Shown: positions 1-7,954 of the stretch, piece by piece | Layout of the letters: every line of letters starts with the position of its first letter | How positions within the stretch are numbered: the first letter of the stretch is position 1 | DNA from: Bacteroidia bacterium | Lineage (GTDB): Bacteria > Bacteroidota > Bacteroidia > B-17B0 > Aurantibacillaceae | Assembly (NCBI GenBank): GCA_025362575.1 | Contig: JANYIQ010000109.1 | Location: 1 to 34,661, forward strand | DNA length: 34,661 nucleotides | Direction of reading: 5' to 3' | The notes under the pieces: generated by a model | Seen by the model: the letters and a program-made list of their open reading frames with translations, nothing else | Told to the model about the DNA's origin: nothing | The model's database searches: none | Made by a program: the position numbers and the translations under genes

Positions 1-1458
1 CAAAATCTTGGACCAACAGTAAATTCAAGTTCAGGTGATTACTCTTCTGTTTTGTCTGCTGATCAACAAACACTTTTCTTCACTTCACGCCGTCCGGAAA
101 GCACAGGCGCACAAAAAGATGCGGATGGAAATTTTATGGAAGATATATATATGTCAACCAAAACAAAAACCGGTTGGTCGGTAGCCAAAAACATAGGTTC
201 GCCAATTAATACTGAATGGCACGAAGCAACTGTTGGCATCTCGCCCGACGGACAAACTATTTTAATTTACAGAGATGATTCGGGTGATGGAAATATTTAC
301 ACAACAACCTTAAATGGCGATGTGTGGAGCACGCCGATTAAACTAAACGATAACATTAATACAAAACATTGGGAGCCGAGCGCATTTATTTCTGCTGATG
401 GTACTAAACTTTATTTTGCAAGCGACAAACCCGGAGGATACGGCGGAAGAGATTTATACGTTAGTAAGCGTGAATTTGGAGGCGACTGGGAAAAAGCAGT
501 TAATATGGGTCCGGTTATAAACACACCGTTCGATGAAGACGCGCCTTTTATCCATCCTGATGGCGTTACATTATACTTCAGTTCTAACGGTCACAATACA
601 ATGGGTGGATTTGATATTTTTAGCAGTTTTCAATTAAATGAAAACACATGGTCAGAACCTGTTAACGCTGGTTTCCCTATAAATACTACTGATGATGATG
701 TTTTTTATGTAATCAGTCCTGATGGTCGAACTGCTTATTTCTCTTCTTTTAGAGAAGGTGGCTTGGGCGAAAAAGATAACTACATGGCAACGTTCCCAAC
801 CGCAAAATCAAAACCTCTAGTATTAATAAAAGGAAATGTTATTGATGAATCGGGAAAACCAGCGAAGAATGCTATTGTAACAATAACTGATAATGAAACT
901 GAAAAGGTAGTAGGTGTTTACAATGCCAATAGTAAAACAGGTACGTTTCTTTATATTCTAACGCCCGGTAAAAACTATAATATTACTTACCAAGCCGATG
1001 GGCATTTGTTTTATTCAGAGAATATGGAAATTAAAAAAGAGACGGATTATTCCGAGCTGAATAAAGATATAAAACTGAATCCTATTACCGTTGGATCTAA
1101 GATCGTGCTTAATAATATTTTCTTCGATTTTGATAAGGCAACGCTACGTCCGATTTCTAACGTAGAGCTTAAAAATTTAGTTACCTTAATGCGAAGTAAC
1201 CCTAATTTAAAAGTGGAGATATCAGGACATACCGACAGCAAAGGAGATAATGAATACAACAGAAAATTATCTGAAGAGCGCGCTAAGGCCGTGGTGAATA
1301 AGTTGGTTGAGAATGGTATTAGTGCCAGTCGTTTTAAAGCTAAAGGGTACGGCGAGAAAACGCCGGCAGTATCCAATACAAAAGCAAACGGCACTGACGA
1401 TCCTGAGGGAAGGCAATTGAACAGAAGGGTTGAGCTAACCATTACTGAAATCAATTAA
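1..1458 (+). CDS. OmpA-family protein with PD40 propeller repeats (5' end outside window)
   Basis: The reading frame is open from base 1, so the gene begins upstream; the first possible internal start (TTG at 52) is not a real start. The first ~260 residues hold repeated PD40/WD40-like blades (SADQQTLFFTS, SPDGQTILIY, SADGTKLYFASD, HPDGVTLYFSSNG, SPDGRTAYFSS). Next comes a carboxypeptidase-regulatory-like beta domain (around IKGNVIDESGKPAKNAIV). The last ~115 residues are an OmpA-like peptidoglycan-binding domain with FDFDKATL, GHTDSKGDNEYN and the terminal NRRVE signature. Proteins of this layout are periplasmic or outer-membrane linked and bind peptidoglycan; several in Bacteroidota belong to T9SS or gliding modules, but no such neighbour is seen here. 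The next gene starts 3 bp after the stop, so they are probably co-transcribed. Confidence 0.9.
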   Translation, partial: QNLGPTVNSSSGDYSSVLSADQQTLFFTSRRPESTGAQKDADGNFMEDIYMSTKTKTGWSVAKNIGSPINTEWHEATVGISPDGQTILIYRDDSGDGNIYTTTLNGDVWSTPIKLNDNINTKHWEPSAFISADGTKLYFASDKPGGYGGRDLYVSKREFGGDWEKAVNMGPVINTPFDEDAPFIHPDGVTLYFSSNGHNTMGGFDIFSSFQLNENTWSEPVNAGFPINTTDDDVFYVISPDGRTAYFSSFREGGLGEKDNYMATFPTAKSKPLVLIKGNVIDESGKPAKNAIVTITDNETEKVVGVYNANSKTGTFLYILTPGKNYNITYQADGHLFYSENMEIKKETDYSELNKDIKLNPITVGSKIVLNNIFFDFDKATLRPISNVELKNLVTLMRSNPNLKVEISGHTDSKGDNEYNRKLSEERAKAVVNKLVENGISASRFKAKGYGEKTPAVSNTKANGTDDPEGRQLNRRVELTITEIN

Positions 1459-1461
1459 TAA

Positions 1462-2331
1462 ATGAAGAAGGCACTTAAGTACATAAGTATCTTCTTTTTG
1501 ATCTTCTTGCTTGTTTTCGCAAGCAGTGTATTTATTTTCAGAAGTCGCATTATAACCCACTACAGACCGGAGATAAAACAGGTTGGCATAATCTATATTA
1601 ACATAAAAGGTGATACTTCTTATATCAATTCAAAGCTTGAGATTAAAAGCAATGTTTTTTTTAGGATCAACGTTGATACGATAAAATACAAAATAGATCT
1701 TTTTGAAAAAACATATTTACAAAGCACCGAAGCATTAGGAGTACAGCTACCTTCGTATGGCCGAGATACGATAGATTTTCTAATAAAAATTCCGCACCGT
1801 ATTCTTATGCAAAATATAAAGACGGAACGGAAAACAGAAGACAGCGCGGGGTATGAAATTAACATCTCGCTCCAGGCCTCCACTCCATTTTGGAAGGGAG
1901 ACATTCCATTTAACAGATCGGCAAAATTAAAAATGCCAACACCGCCGGAATTAGAACTTGTTGAGATGAAATATAAAAAAATCAGGTTCAGATCTATAAT
2001 CGCTGATGCCAGAATTAAAATTACAAATTATTCTAACGTCACCCTATCTGTTAAAGACATGGCATATAAAATGAAGATCCTTAAACAAGGCGATATAAAG
2101 GGAACTCATCAACAAACAATCCGTTTAAAACCGAAAGGAACCACTTATATTAATTTACCTATGGAAATTAATATTAATCATGTGGGAAAGATACTATGGG
2201 CAGTACTAAACGACAAGGATAATTACGATTATACATTATCAATGAACGCCACAGTGGAATCCACAACTCCGGTACAAGAATCTTTTCAGATAGAATTAAT
2301 TAAAGTGGGCAGAATGGAACTAAAAAAATAA
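1462..2331 (+). CDS. LEA14/WHy-like membrane-anchored protein
   Basis: A 289-residue protein with one N-terminal membrane segment (residues ~7-27, ISIFFLIFLLVFASSVFIF) and a long extracytoplasmic region. The part from ~residue 165 (KKIRFRSIIADARIKITNYSNVTLSVKDMAYKMKIL, shown here only as a guide) looks like the LEA-2/WHy beta-sandwich, in which alternating strands follow an N-Y-x-N-V-T-L pattern. That fold is known from desiccation-related proteins and from Bacteroidota proteins of unknown role. It follows the OmpA gene by 3 bp, which suggests one operon. The function is not established; the domain call is by pattern only. Confidence 0.72.
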   Translation: MKKALKYISIFFLIFLLVFASSVFIFRSRIITHYRPEIKQVGIIYINIKGDTSYINSKLEIKSNVFFRINVDTIKYKIDLFEKTYLQSTEALGVQLPSYGRDTIDFLIKIPHRILMQNIKTERKTEDSAGYEINISLQASTPFWKGDIPFNRSAKLKMPTPPELELVEMKYKKIRFRSIIADARIKITNYSNVTLSVKDMAYKMKILKQGDIKGTHQQTIRLKPKGTTYINLPMEININHVGKILWAVLNDKDNYDYTLSMNATVESTTPVQESFQIELIKVGRMELKK

Positions 2332-2346
2332 TTTTATGGATAAAGT

Positions 2347-2410
2347 GTGAATTATGCAGGTGTCTTATAAAGTCGGGCAATTTTAAATCCCTAAATTGTT
2401 TTCACTTTTG
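2347..2410 (+). promoter_or_regulatory. Shared promoter motif, copy A (degenerate)
   Basis: GTGAAT at 2347, half-site TGCAGG at 2355, second half-site GGCAAT at 2376 (21 bp later) and CACTTTTG at 2403 (27 bp after the second half-site). The spacing is identical to the other five copies, but both half-sites and the -10-like box deviate from consensus. It precedes the pseudogene at 2419 by only 8 bp, closer than any other copy. Confidence 0.6.
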
Positions 2411-2418
2411 TTATCTAA

Positions 2419-2841
2419 ATGAAAAACATGACGACAGTTAAAGGAATTCTAATAGGTTTAATATTGCTGCTTGCATTTGCATCAAAAGCAATGGTATTAG
2501 TTAATGTAAATGTAGGTTCACCGCCTTCATGGGGACCAGACGGATTATTGCGGTAACGAACCTTTTGTTCACTTCAAAACTCATAAAGTTAAATACTGTA
2601 AAGGATATAAGGGCGGAGCGCAAAAGACCCCTGGTGAAAAGCCGGGTAAAGGAAACAATAAATCAAATGGCCCTTCTAATAACGGAGGAAATAAAAAGTC
2701 CTGCCAAAATAGTGACCACGGCAACTAACAAAATGAAGGAAACAAGGTTTCTCATAACGAGAAAAAAGCGAAGGAAATTCTAATGGCGGTTTTAGTTATG
2801 GAGAAAATTATAGCCATGGCGGTGGCGGTAAGAAAAAGTAA
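2419..2841 (+). pseudogene. Decayed small secreted protein gene (VNVNVG...HFKTHKVKY type)
   Basis: An intact signal-peptide-like start (ATG 2419) runs into VNVNVGSPPSWGPDG and stops at TAA 2554-2556. The continuation lies in another frame: from ~2540 it reads EPFVHFKTHKVKYCKGYKGG and then a Gly/Asn/Lys-rich tail. It meets an in-frame TAA at 2726-2728, goes on as NEGNKVSHNEK, and needs a further frame change at the A6 run near 2763 to finish as NGGFSYGENYSHGGGGKKK with TAA at 2839-2841. From memory, Bacteroidota have small secreted proteins that begin with the same VNVNVG...PPSWGP block and carry the HFK-HKVKY-KGY block about 80 residues later, so the middle also seems to be deleted. Function unknown even for intact relatives. 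At least three lesions make expression of a full product unlikely. Confidence 0.7.
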
Positions 2842-2915
2842 ACCGCAGCCAATTTGAAATTTAACCGCAGACACGAAAAATGGCTTGTGATTTTTTATAC
2901 TTTTTATTTCGAAAC

Positions 2916-2979
2916 GTAAATTATGAAATTCAAGCAGAAATTTATGTAACACTTTCTAATGCCTAATAGCTCACCTTTG
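2916..2979 (+). promoter_or_regulatory. Shared promoter motif, copy B
   Basis: GTAAAT at 2916, TGAAAT at 2924, TGTAAC at 2945 and CACCTTTG at 2972. Half-sites are 21 bp apart; the second half-site is 27 bp before the box. It lies 36 bp upstream of the ATG of the lipoprotein gene at 3016 and is the only promoter candidate for the 3016-6827 unit. Confidence 0.75.
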
Positions 2980-3015
2980 TCCAATAAAATTTAAACTTCA
3001 CATTAATTAAATAAC

Positions 3016-4734
3016 ATGAAAAAAACGAAAAGGAAAATAGCAGTAATCACAGCCTCTTTAGCCATATTGGCAACAGCATTTATTGCAGGTTGTAAGAAAG
3101 ACACGTATATAGGACTAGTCAGTGCCTGTCCTAATGTCATAGCTACAAGCCCTTCTAATCTTGAAGCGGGCGTATTGGCTAACAAAGTAATTACAGTAAC
3201 TTTTAACGAAAAAATGAATCCTGCAACAATAACGCAGGCCTCTTTCATTCTTCAAGGCACATCCGTTATTACAGGCACAATAACTTATGATGGCACAGGT
3301 AATACAATGAGTTTTACGCCCACCAATAGTTTAAGCCCGAACACTACTTATACTGGAAGAGTAACCACAAAAGTAAAAGACATGATGGGGAATGCTTTAC
3401 AAAAAGATTATGTGTGGACTTTTAGTACGGGCACAACAGTTGCACCAATGGTAACTGCTACTGATCCTACTAACACTGCCACCAGTGTATTTCTTAATAA
3501 AATTGTTGTGGCTACTTTTAATATGCCAATGAATCCAACCACATTGAATTCAACAACTTTTTTAATGAAGCAAGGTGCTACACCTGTAACGGGTACGGTT
3601 TCCTATTCAGGATTGAACGCTTACTTTATACCTTCGGCTGATTTTGCACCTAACACACTTTATACTTGTACCATCAGTACCGGAGCTCAGAACACAACTT
3701 CTACACCAATGGCTGCTGATTATATTTGGTCGTTTACTACCGGAGCGATCTCTGCACCAAAAGTTATTTCAACCAATCCTGCAAACAATGCAACAGGAGT
3801 TGTTTTAACTAAAGTTATCACAGCAACTTTTGATATGCCAATGAATCCTTTAACTATAAATGGTACCACTTTTGTTTTAAAACAGGGTACAAATGTTGTT
3901 GCAGGAACTGTAACTTACGCAGGATCTACTGCTTCATTTACACCTTCTTCCAATCTTTTATCTGGCGTAGTTTATACAGCAACAATTACAACCGGCGCTC
4001 AAAATCCTGGTGGTACTCCAATTGCGAATGATTATATCTGGAGCTTTAGTACTATTCCTCCAACAGGCGCACCAACAGTAAATTTAAATTCTGTAGGGGT
4101 ATTTGGAATCATAGCAGGTGTTGGTGTAAGTAATAACGCAGGTTTTAGTGTAATTAATAATATGGATGTTGGTATTAGTCCTGGTGTTCGTAGCTCAATT
4201 ACAGGCTTTCCTCCTGCAGTTGTTGTTGGAGGTGCAATTTATGCATCTGATGATGCTACTCCCGTTGGTATCGCGGCAACTTTAACACAAGCTAAACAAG
4301 ATCTTACTAATGCTTATCTTTTTGCTCAAGGAGCAACAGCTCCTGCGCCTGCAACTGTATCAGGTGATATTGGAGGTTTAACTTTAGCTCCCGGAATTTA
4401 CAAATCAACTTCAACACTTTTAATTCAATCCGGCGATCTAACGCTCGACGGACAAGGTGATGCAAATTCAACTTGGATCTTCCAAATAGCTTCTGCGTTT
4501 ACAACTGTTGGTGGTGCTGGTGGAAATGTAATATTAACAGGTGGTGCACAAGCGAAAAATGTTTTTTGGCAAACAGGAAGTTCTGCAACCATCGGAAATA
4601 ACACTTCTTTTAATGGCACTGTGTTAGCATTAACGTCCATCACTATGGGTTCAAACGCAACTGCGGTTGGACGGATGTTGGCACGAAACGGTTCTGTAGT
4701 ATTAACAAGTACAAATATTTTAAATAAGCCTTAA
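3016..4734 (+). CDS. Lipoprotein with three Ig-like domains and a C-terminal DUF3494 (ice-binding-like) domain
   Basis: A 572-residue protein with an SpII lipobox (IAGC, Cys26), so it is expected to be lipid-anchored, probably at the outer membrane. Three SbsA/Big_5-type Ig-like domains follow at ~36-131, 136-237 and 240-345; each ends in DYVWTFSTG or DYIWSFTTG and contains the F-x-x-x-M-N-P block. The last ~210 residues are a DUF3494 beta-helix (INNMDVGISPGVRS, SGDIGGLTLAPGIYKS, DLTLDGQGDANSTWIFQIAS, GGAQAKNVFWQTGSSATIG). DUF3494 includes proven ice-binding proteins, but many members are non-ice adhesins or surface proteins. The Ig stalk plus lipid anchor would display the domain away from the cell. 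The next gene starts 5 bp after the stop. Confidence 0.88.
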   Translation: MKKTKRKIAVITASLAILATAFIAGCKKDTYIGLVSACPNVIATSPSNLEAGVLANKVITVTFNEKMNPATITQASFILQGTSVITGTITYDGTGNTMSFTPTNSLSPNTTYTGRVTTKVKDMMGNALQKDYVWTFSTGTTVAPMVTATDPTNTATSVFLNKIVVATFNMPMNPTTLNSTTFLMKQGATPVTGTVSYSGLNAYFIPSADFAPNTLYTCTISTGAQNTTSTPMAADYIWSFTTGAISAPKVISTNPANNATGVVLTKVITATFDMPMNPLTINGTTFVLKQGTNVVAGTVTYAGSTASFTPSSNLLSGVVYTATITTGAQNPGGTPIANDYIWSFSTIPPTGAPTVNLNSVGVFGIIAGVGVSNNAGFSVINNMDVGISPGVRSSITGFPPAVVVGGAIYASDDATPVGIAATLTQAKQDLTNAYLFAQGATAPAPATVSGDIGGLTLAPGIYKSTSTLLIQSGDLTLDGQGDANSTWIFQIASAFTTVGGAGGNVILTGGAQAKNVFWQTGSSATIGNNTSFNGTVLALTSITMGSNATAVGRMLARNGSVVLTSTNILNKP

Positions 4735-4739
4735 TTAGT

Positions 4740-6827
4740 ATGAAAAATAAAATAAATTTTAAACAAGTATTGCGCGAAGCACGAATTTTACATTTCAAGT
4801 TAAAGAATTTCATTCTTTCGATATTGATTTTGTTTGGCACATTAACGCCATTAAAATCACAAGTTGATAGCATTAAGCAACCTTCATGGTGGTTTGGTGT
4901 AGCGGGTGGTGCAAACTTCAATTTTTACCGTGGCTCAACACAAGAGTTAAATTCTGAATTAACAACTCCCGTTGCTTTTCACAATGGGTTTGGCACCGGA
5001 CTTTATCTTGCACCATTAGTAGAATTTCATCGCCCGGATTCAAAGTGGGGTGTTATGTTGCAAGCAGGATATGACAATCGTAATGGTAAATTTAAAGAAG
5101 TTTTTTCTCCTTGCGATTGTCCAAGAGATTTAACTACTAAACTTACCTACGTAACTGTAGAACCAAGTTTACGTTTTGCACCCTTTAAAACCGGACTTTA
5201 TTTATATGCTGGACCAAGGGTAGCGTTTAACATTGAAAAATCATTTACATATATGCAAAAAACAAATCCTAATTATCCGGAACAGGAAGCTGAACAGGAT
5301 ATAAAAGGAAATTTAAGTAATGTAAATGCAACTTTAATTTCAATGCAAGTTGGAGCCGGGTATGATATTCCACTTTCTCCACCAAGTAAGCAGTCTCAAT
5401 TTATTATATCTCCCTTTGTTTCATTTCAACCTTATTTTGGGCAATCACCAAGATCAATTGAAACTTGGAATGTAACTACAGTAAGATTAGGAGCCGCATT
5501 AAAATTCGGCCATGGTAGAAAAATACAAGCTAAAGAAGCTACCACGGCAGTGGCTTCAGTAGTACCATCTGAAAAACCATCTGAAAAAACTGAAAAACCA
5601 ACCGAAAATGCTTTGTCTGGCGCACAAGTTGATTTTATTGTTAACGCTCCTAAAAACGCACCTGTTGAACGGAGAGTTAGAGAAACTTTCCCGCTCCGTA
5701 ATTATGTGTTCTTTAATAAAGGGTCTACCGAAATACCGGATCGTTACGTTTTGCTTCAAAAAGATCAGGTAAAAGATTTTAAAGAAGATCAATTAGAAGT
5801 GTTCAAACCAAAAAAACTATCCGGTCGATCGGCACGTCAAATGGTGGCTTACTATAATATTTTAAATATATTAGGCGACCGTATGCAAAAAAAACCTACT
5901 ACAACTATTAAGTTAGCAGGCTCATCAGAAAGCGGTATTTCTGATGCTAAAGAAATGGCTGAGTCTGTGAAAAAGTATTTAGTGGATGTTTTTGCGATAG
6001 AGCCTTCAAGAATTTCAACAGAAGGACTTGATAAACCTGTCAATGCTTCTGTAAAAGAAGACGGCACTAAGGAACTTGAGCTTCTTCGTGAAGGAGATCG
6101 CAGGGTGACTATTGAAACTGCTTCACCAACTTTGTTGATGGAATTTCAAAGCGGACCAGATGCTCCTTTATTACCTGTGACAATTGAGGCAGTGCAAGAA
6201 GCACCTCTTGATAGTTATGTTACTTTTAATGCTCAAGGTGCAAGTCAGGCATTTACTTCTTGGTCATTAGAAGTAAAAGATGAAAATGGAAACATTCAAA
6301 ATTTCGGACCGTATACTCAAGATAAAATTAGTTTACCGGGGAAATTAATTTTGGGCACACGACCTAAAGGTGATTACAAAGTAAATATGATTGGCATAAC
6401 AAAAAACAAAGAGAAAGTAACTAAAGAAGCTTCGGTTCATTTAGTTCTTTGGACTCCGCCAAAAGATGAGCAGGGGATGAGATATAGTGTTTTGTTTGAC
6501 TTTAATAAATCAAAAACAACTTCTATTTACGAAAAATACCTAACTGATATTGTAACTGCAAAAATTCCACAAGGGGGAACTGTTATAATACATGGTTATA
6601 CCGATGTTATTGGGGATGCTGCGCAAAACCAGAACTTATCAGCCGCAAGAGCAAAGGACGTAAAAGATATTATTGAAAAAAGTTTACTAGCTTCAGGCAG
6701 AAGCGATGTTAAATTTGAAGTGCTCGGATTCGGTGAAGATGAGAAACTCGCGCAATTCGAAAACAAATTTCCTGAAGAACGTTTTTACAACCGCTCTGTT
6801 GTAATTGATATTATTCCGAAAAAATAA
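4740..6827 (+). CDS. Outer-membrane barrel protein with two OmpA-like domains
   Basis: A 695-residue protein with a hydrophobic N-terminal signal (FILSILILFGTLTPLKSQ). Residues ~45-260 look like an outer-membrane beta-barrel (alternating hydrophobic strands such as WWFGVAGGANFNFY and GLYLYAGPRVAFN). A Lys/Glu/Pro-rich linker follows (SEKPSEKTEKPTEN). Two OmpA-like regions come next: ~320-470 (YVFFNKGSTEIPDRY ... REGDRRVTIE) and ~580-695 (VLFDFNKSKTTSIYEKY ... GYTDVIGDAAQNQNLSAARA ... NRSVVIDI). It would tie the outer membrane to peptidoglycan. It is in the same unit as the Ig/DUF3494 lipoprotein just upstream, and the pair is closed by a strong terminator, so the two may act as a surface module. 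Confidence 0.85.
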   Translation: MKNKINFKQVLREARILHFKLKNFILSILILFGTLTPLKSQVDSIKQPSWWFGVAGGANFNFYRGSTQELNSELTTPVAFHNGFGTGLYLAPLVEFHRPDSKWGVMLQAGYDNRNGKFKEVFSPCDCPRDLTTKLTYVTVEPSLRFAPFKTGLYLYAGPRVAFNIEKSFTYMQKTNPNYPEQEAEQDIKGNLSNVNATLISMQVGAGYDIPLSPPSKQSQFIISPFVSFQPYFGQSPRSIETWNVTTVRLGAALKFGHGRKIQAKEATTAVASVVPSEKPSEKTEKPTENALSGAQVDFIVNAPKNAPVERRVRETFPLRNYVFFNKGSTEIPDRYVLLQKDQVKDFKEDQLEVFKPKKLSGRSARQMVAYYNILNILGDRMQKKPTTTIKLAGSSESGISDAKEMAESVKKYLVDVFAIEPSRISTEGLDKPVNASVKEDGTKELELLREGDRRVTIETASPTLLMEFQSGPDAPLLPVTIEAVQEAPLDSYVTFNAQGASQAFTSWSLEVKDENGNIQNFGPYTQDKISLPGKLILGTRPKGDYKVNMIGITKNKEKVTKEASVHLVLWTPPKDEQGMRYSVLFDFNKSKTTSIYEKYLTDIVTAKIPQGGTVIIHGYTDVIGDAAQNQNLSAARAKDVKDIIEKSLLASGRSDVKFEVLGFGEDEKLAQFENKFPEERFYNRSVVIDIIPKK

Positions 6828-6850
6828 ATTATTGATATCGTGTTAATTAA

Positions 6851-6880
6851 AAGGCTATCTCGATCAGATAGCCTTTTTTT
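6851..6880 (+). terminator. Rho-independent terminator after the OmpA-like gene
   Basis: A 10-bp perfect stem AAGGCTATCT / AGATAGCCTT with a 5-nt loop is followed by a run of T. It ends the 3016-6827 unit. Confidence 0.92.
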
Positions 6881-6910
6881 GTTTATAGATGGTATGCCCT
6901 TGAATAAAGC

Positions 6911-6973
6911 GTGAATTATGTAATTTTTTACCAGAGTGCTGTAATCTGGCTTACTTTGGTTTATTCACCTTTG
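6911..6973 (+). promoter_or_regulatory. Shared promoter motif, copy C
   Basis: GTGAAT at 6911, TGTAAT at 6919, TGTAAT at 6940 and CACCTTTG at 6966. Half-sites are 21 bp apart and the box begins 26 bp after the second. Because the box ends at 6973, an ATG at 6978 would lie at or before the expected transcription start, so the start at 7032 is preferred for the gene downstream. Confidence 0.78.
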
Positions 6974-7031
6974 GTCTGTGAAAATGTATTCACATCTGTT
7001 CCGCCACAAGCGGCATACTAAAACCAAAAAA

Positions 7032-7787
7032 ATGAAAACTAAAAATTTATTAGCAACCTTAGCAATAGCGACTGTTGTTTTAATGGCAGGATGCAAAAAG
7101 AAAGAAGCTCCAGCACCGGCGTCTTCTGGCACAACTACACCAATCACAATTCCAACTCAAACAACTTCTCAAGCGCCAGTAGCACTGGCAGGCGCCGTTA
7201 ATCTTGCTATATTAGCGGGTTCAGGCATTACTAATACCGGAGCAACAAATATTACAGGCGATATGGGTTTAAGCCCAGGAACATCTGTTGGTGGTTTTCC
7301 TCCCGGAATATTAAATGGAACGCTTCATGTTAACGATGCTATTGCCAATCAAGCCAAACTTGATCTGACGGCAGCATATAATGATGCGGCAGGAAGAAGC
7401 AGTATTGACATGGTAACTTTATCAGGAAATATTGGCGGACTCACTTTAACTCCGGGCTTATATAAGTCCACTTCTACACTGGCTTTATCTTCAGGTGATC
7501 TTACATTTGACGCAAAGGGAAATGCAAGTGCTGTTTTTATTATTCAGATAGCTTCAGCATTAACAGTTACTTCAGGTCGACAAGTTATATTGGCAGGTGG
7601 TGCTTTAGCCTCAAATATTTTCTGGCAAGTTGGAAGTTCGGCAACTTTTGGAACGACTTCATCTTTTAAGGGAACTATTATGGCGATGCAATCAATCTCC
7701 TTTGATACAGGAGCTACCCTGAACGGCAGAGCACTTGCCAGCAGCGGCGCTATTACGATGGCAGGAAACACAATTGTAAAACAATAA
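7032..7787 (+). CDS. DUF3494 (ice-binding-like) lipoprotein
   Basis: A 251-residue protein with signal MKTKNLLATLAIATVVLMAGC, lipobox at Cys21. A short Pro/Thr-rich linker (to ~residue 50) leads into one complete DUF3494 domain (AVNLAILAGSGITNTGATNI, DMGLSPGTSVGGFPPG, SGNIGGLTLTPGLYKS, DLTFDAKGNASAVFIIQIAS, NIFWQVGSSATFG, GRALASSGAI). The frame is open to an upstream ATG at 6978, but those residues are charged and precede the signal peptide, and the promoter box lies at 6966-6973. The domain is closely similar to the C-terminal domain of the protein at 3016. Predicted surface or periplasmic lipoprotein; ice binding is possible but not shown by the sequence. Confidence 0.88.
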   Translation: MKTKNLLATLAIATVVLMAGCKKKEAPAPASSGTTTPITIPTQTTSQAPVALAGAVNLAILAGSGITNTGATNITGDMGLSPGTSVGGFPPGILNGTLHVNDAIANQAKLDLTAAYNDAAGRSSIDMVTLSGNIGGLTLTPGLYKSTSTLALSSGDLTFDAKGNASAVFIIQIASALTVTSGRQVILAGGALASNIFWQVGSSATFGTTSSFKGTIMAMQSISFDTGATLNGRALASSGAITMAGNTIVKQ

Positions 7788-7806
7788 ATAGTAACTTATT
7801 ATGTTT

Positions 7807-7838
7807 AGAGCGTTGTTAATAGCAATGCTCTTTTTTTT
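7807..7838 (+). terminator. Rho-independent terminator
   Basis: A 9-bp stem AGAGCGTTG / CAATGCTCT (one G-U pair) with a 7-nt loop, followed by eight T. It separates the DUF3494 lipoprotein from the next unit. Confidence 0.88.
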
Positions 7839-7853
7839 GTCTAATTCTGAACT

Positions 7854-7917
7854 GTGAATTATGCAACTTAAATGTGTTGTTCTGCAACAACTGCTTGCGT
7901 TTATTAAATCACCTTTA
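7854..7917 (+). promoter_or_regulatory. Shared promoter motif, copy D
   Basis: GTGAAT at 7854, TGCAAC at 7862, TGCAAC at 7883 and CACCTTTA at 7910. Both half-sites carry the same T-to-C variant (TGCAAC), and the 21 bp and 27 bp spacings are kept. The box position rules out the upstream ATGs of the following frame. Confidence 0.77.
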
Positions 7918-7954
7918 TACTATGAAAATTATTTCATACCTAAATCTATTTCAA

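Noticed and set aside
2529-2783. 84-residue frame MGTRRIIAVTNLL... as a gene
   Set aside because: It is a shadow frame across the pseudogene; the conserved-looking peptides lie in the other frames.
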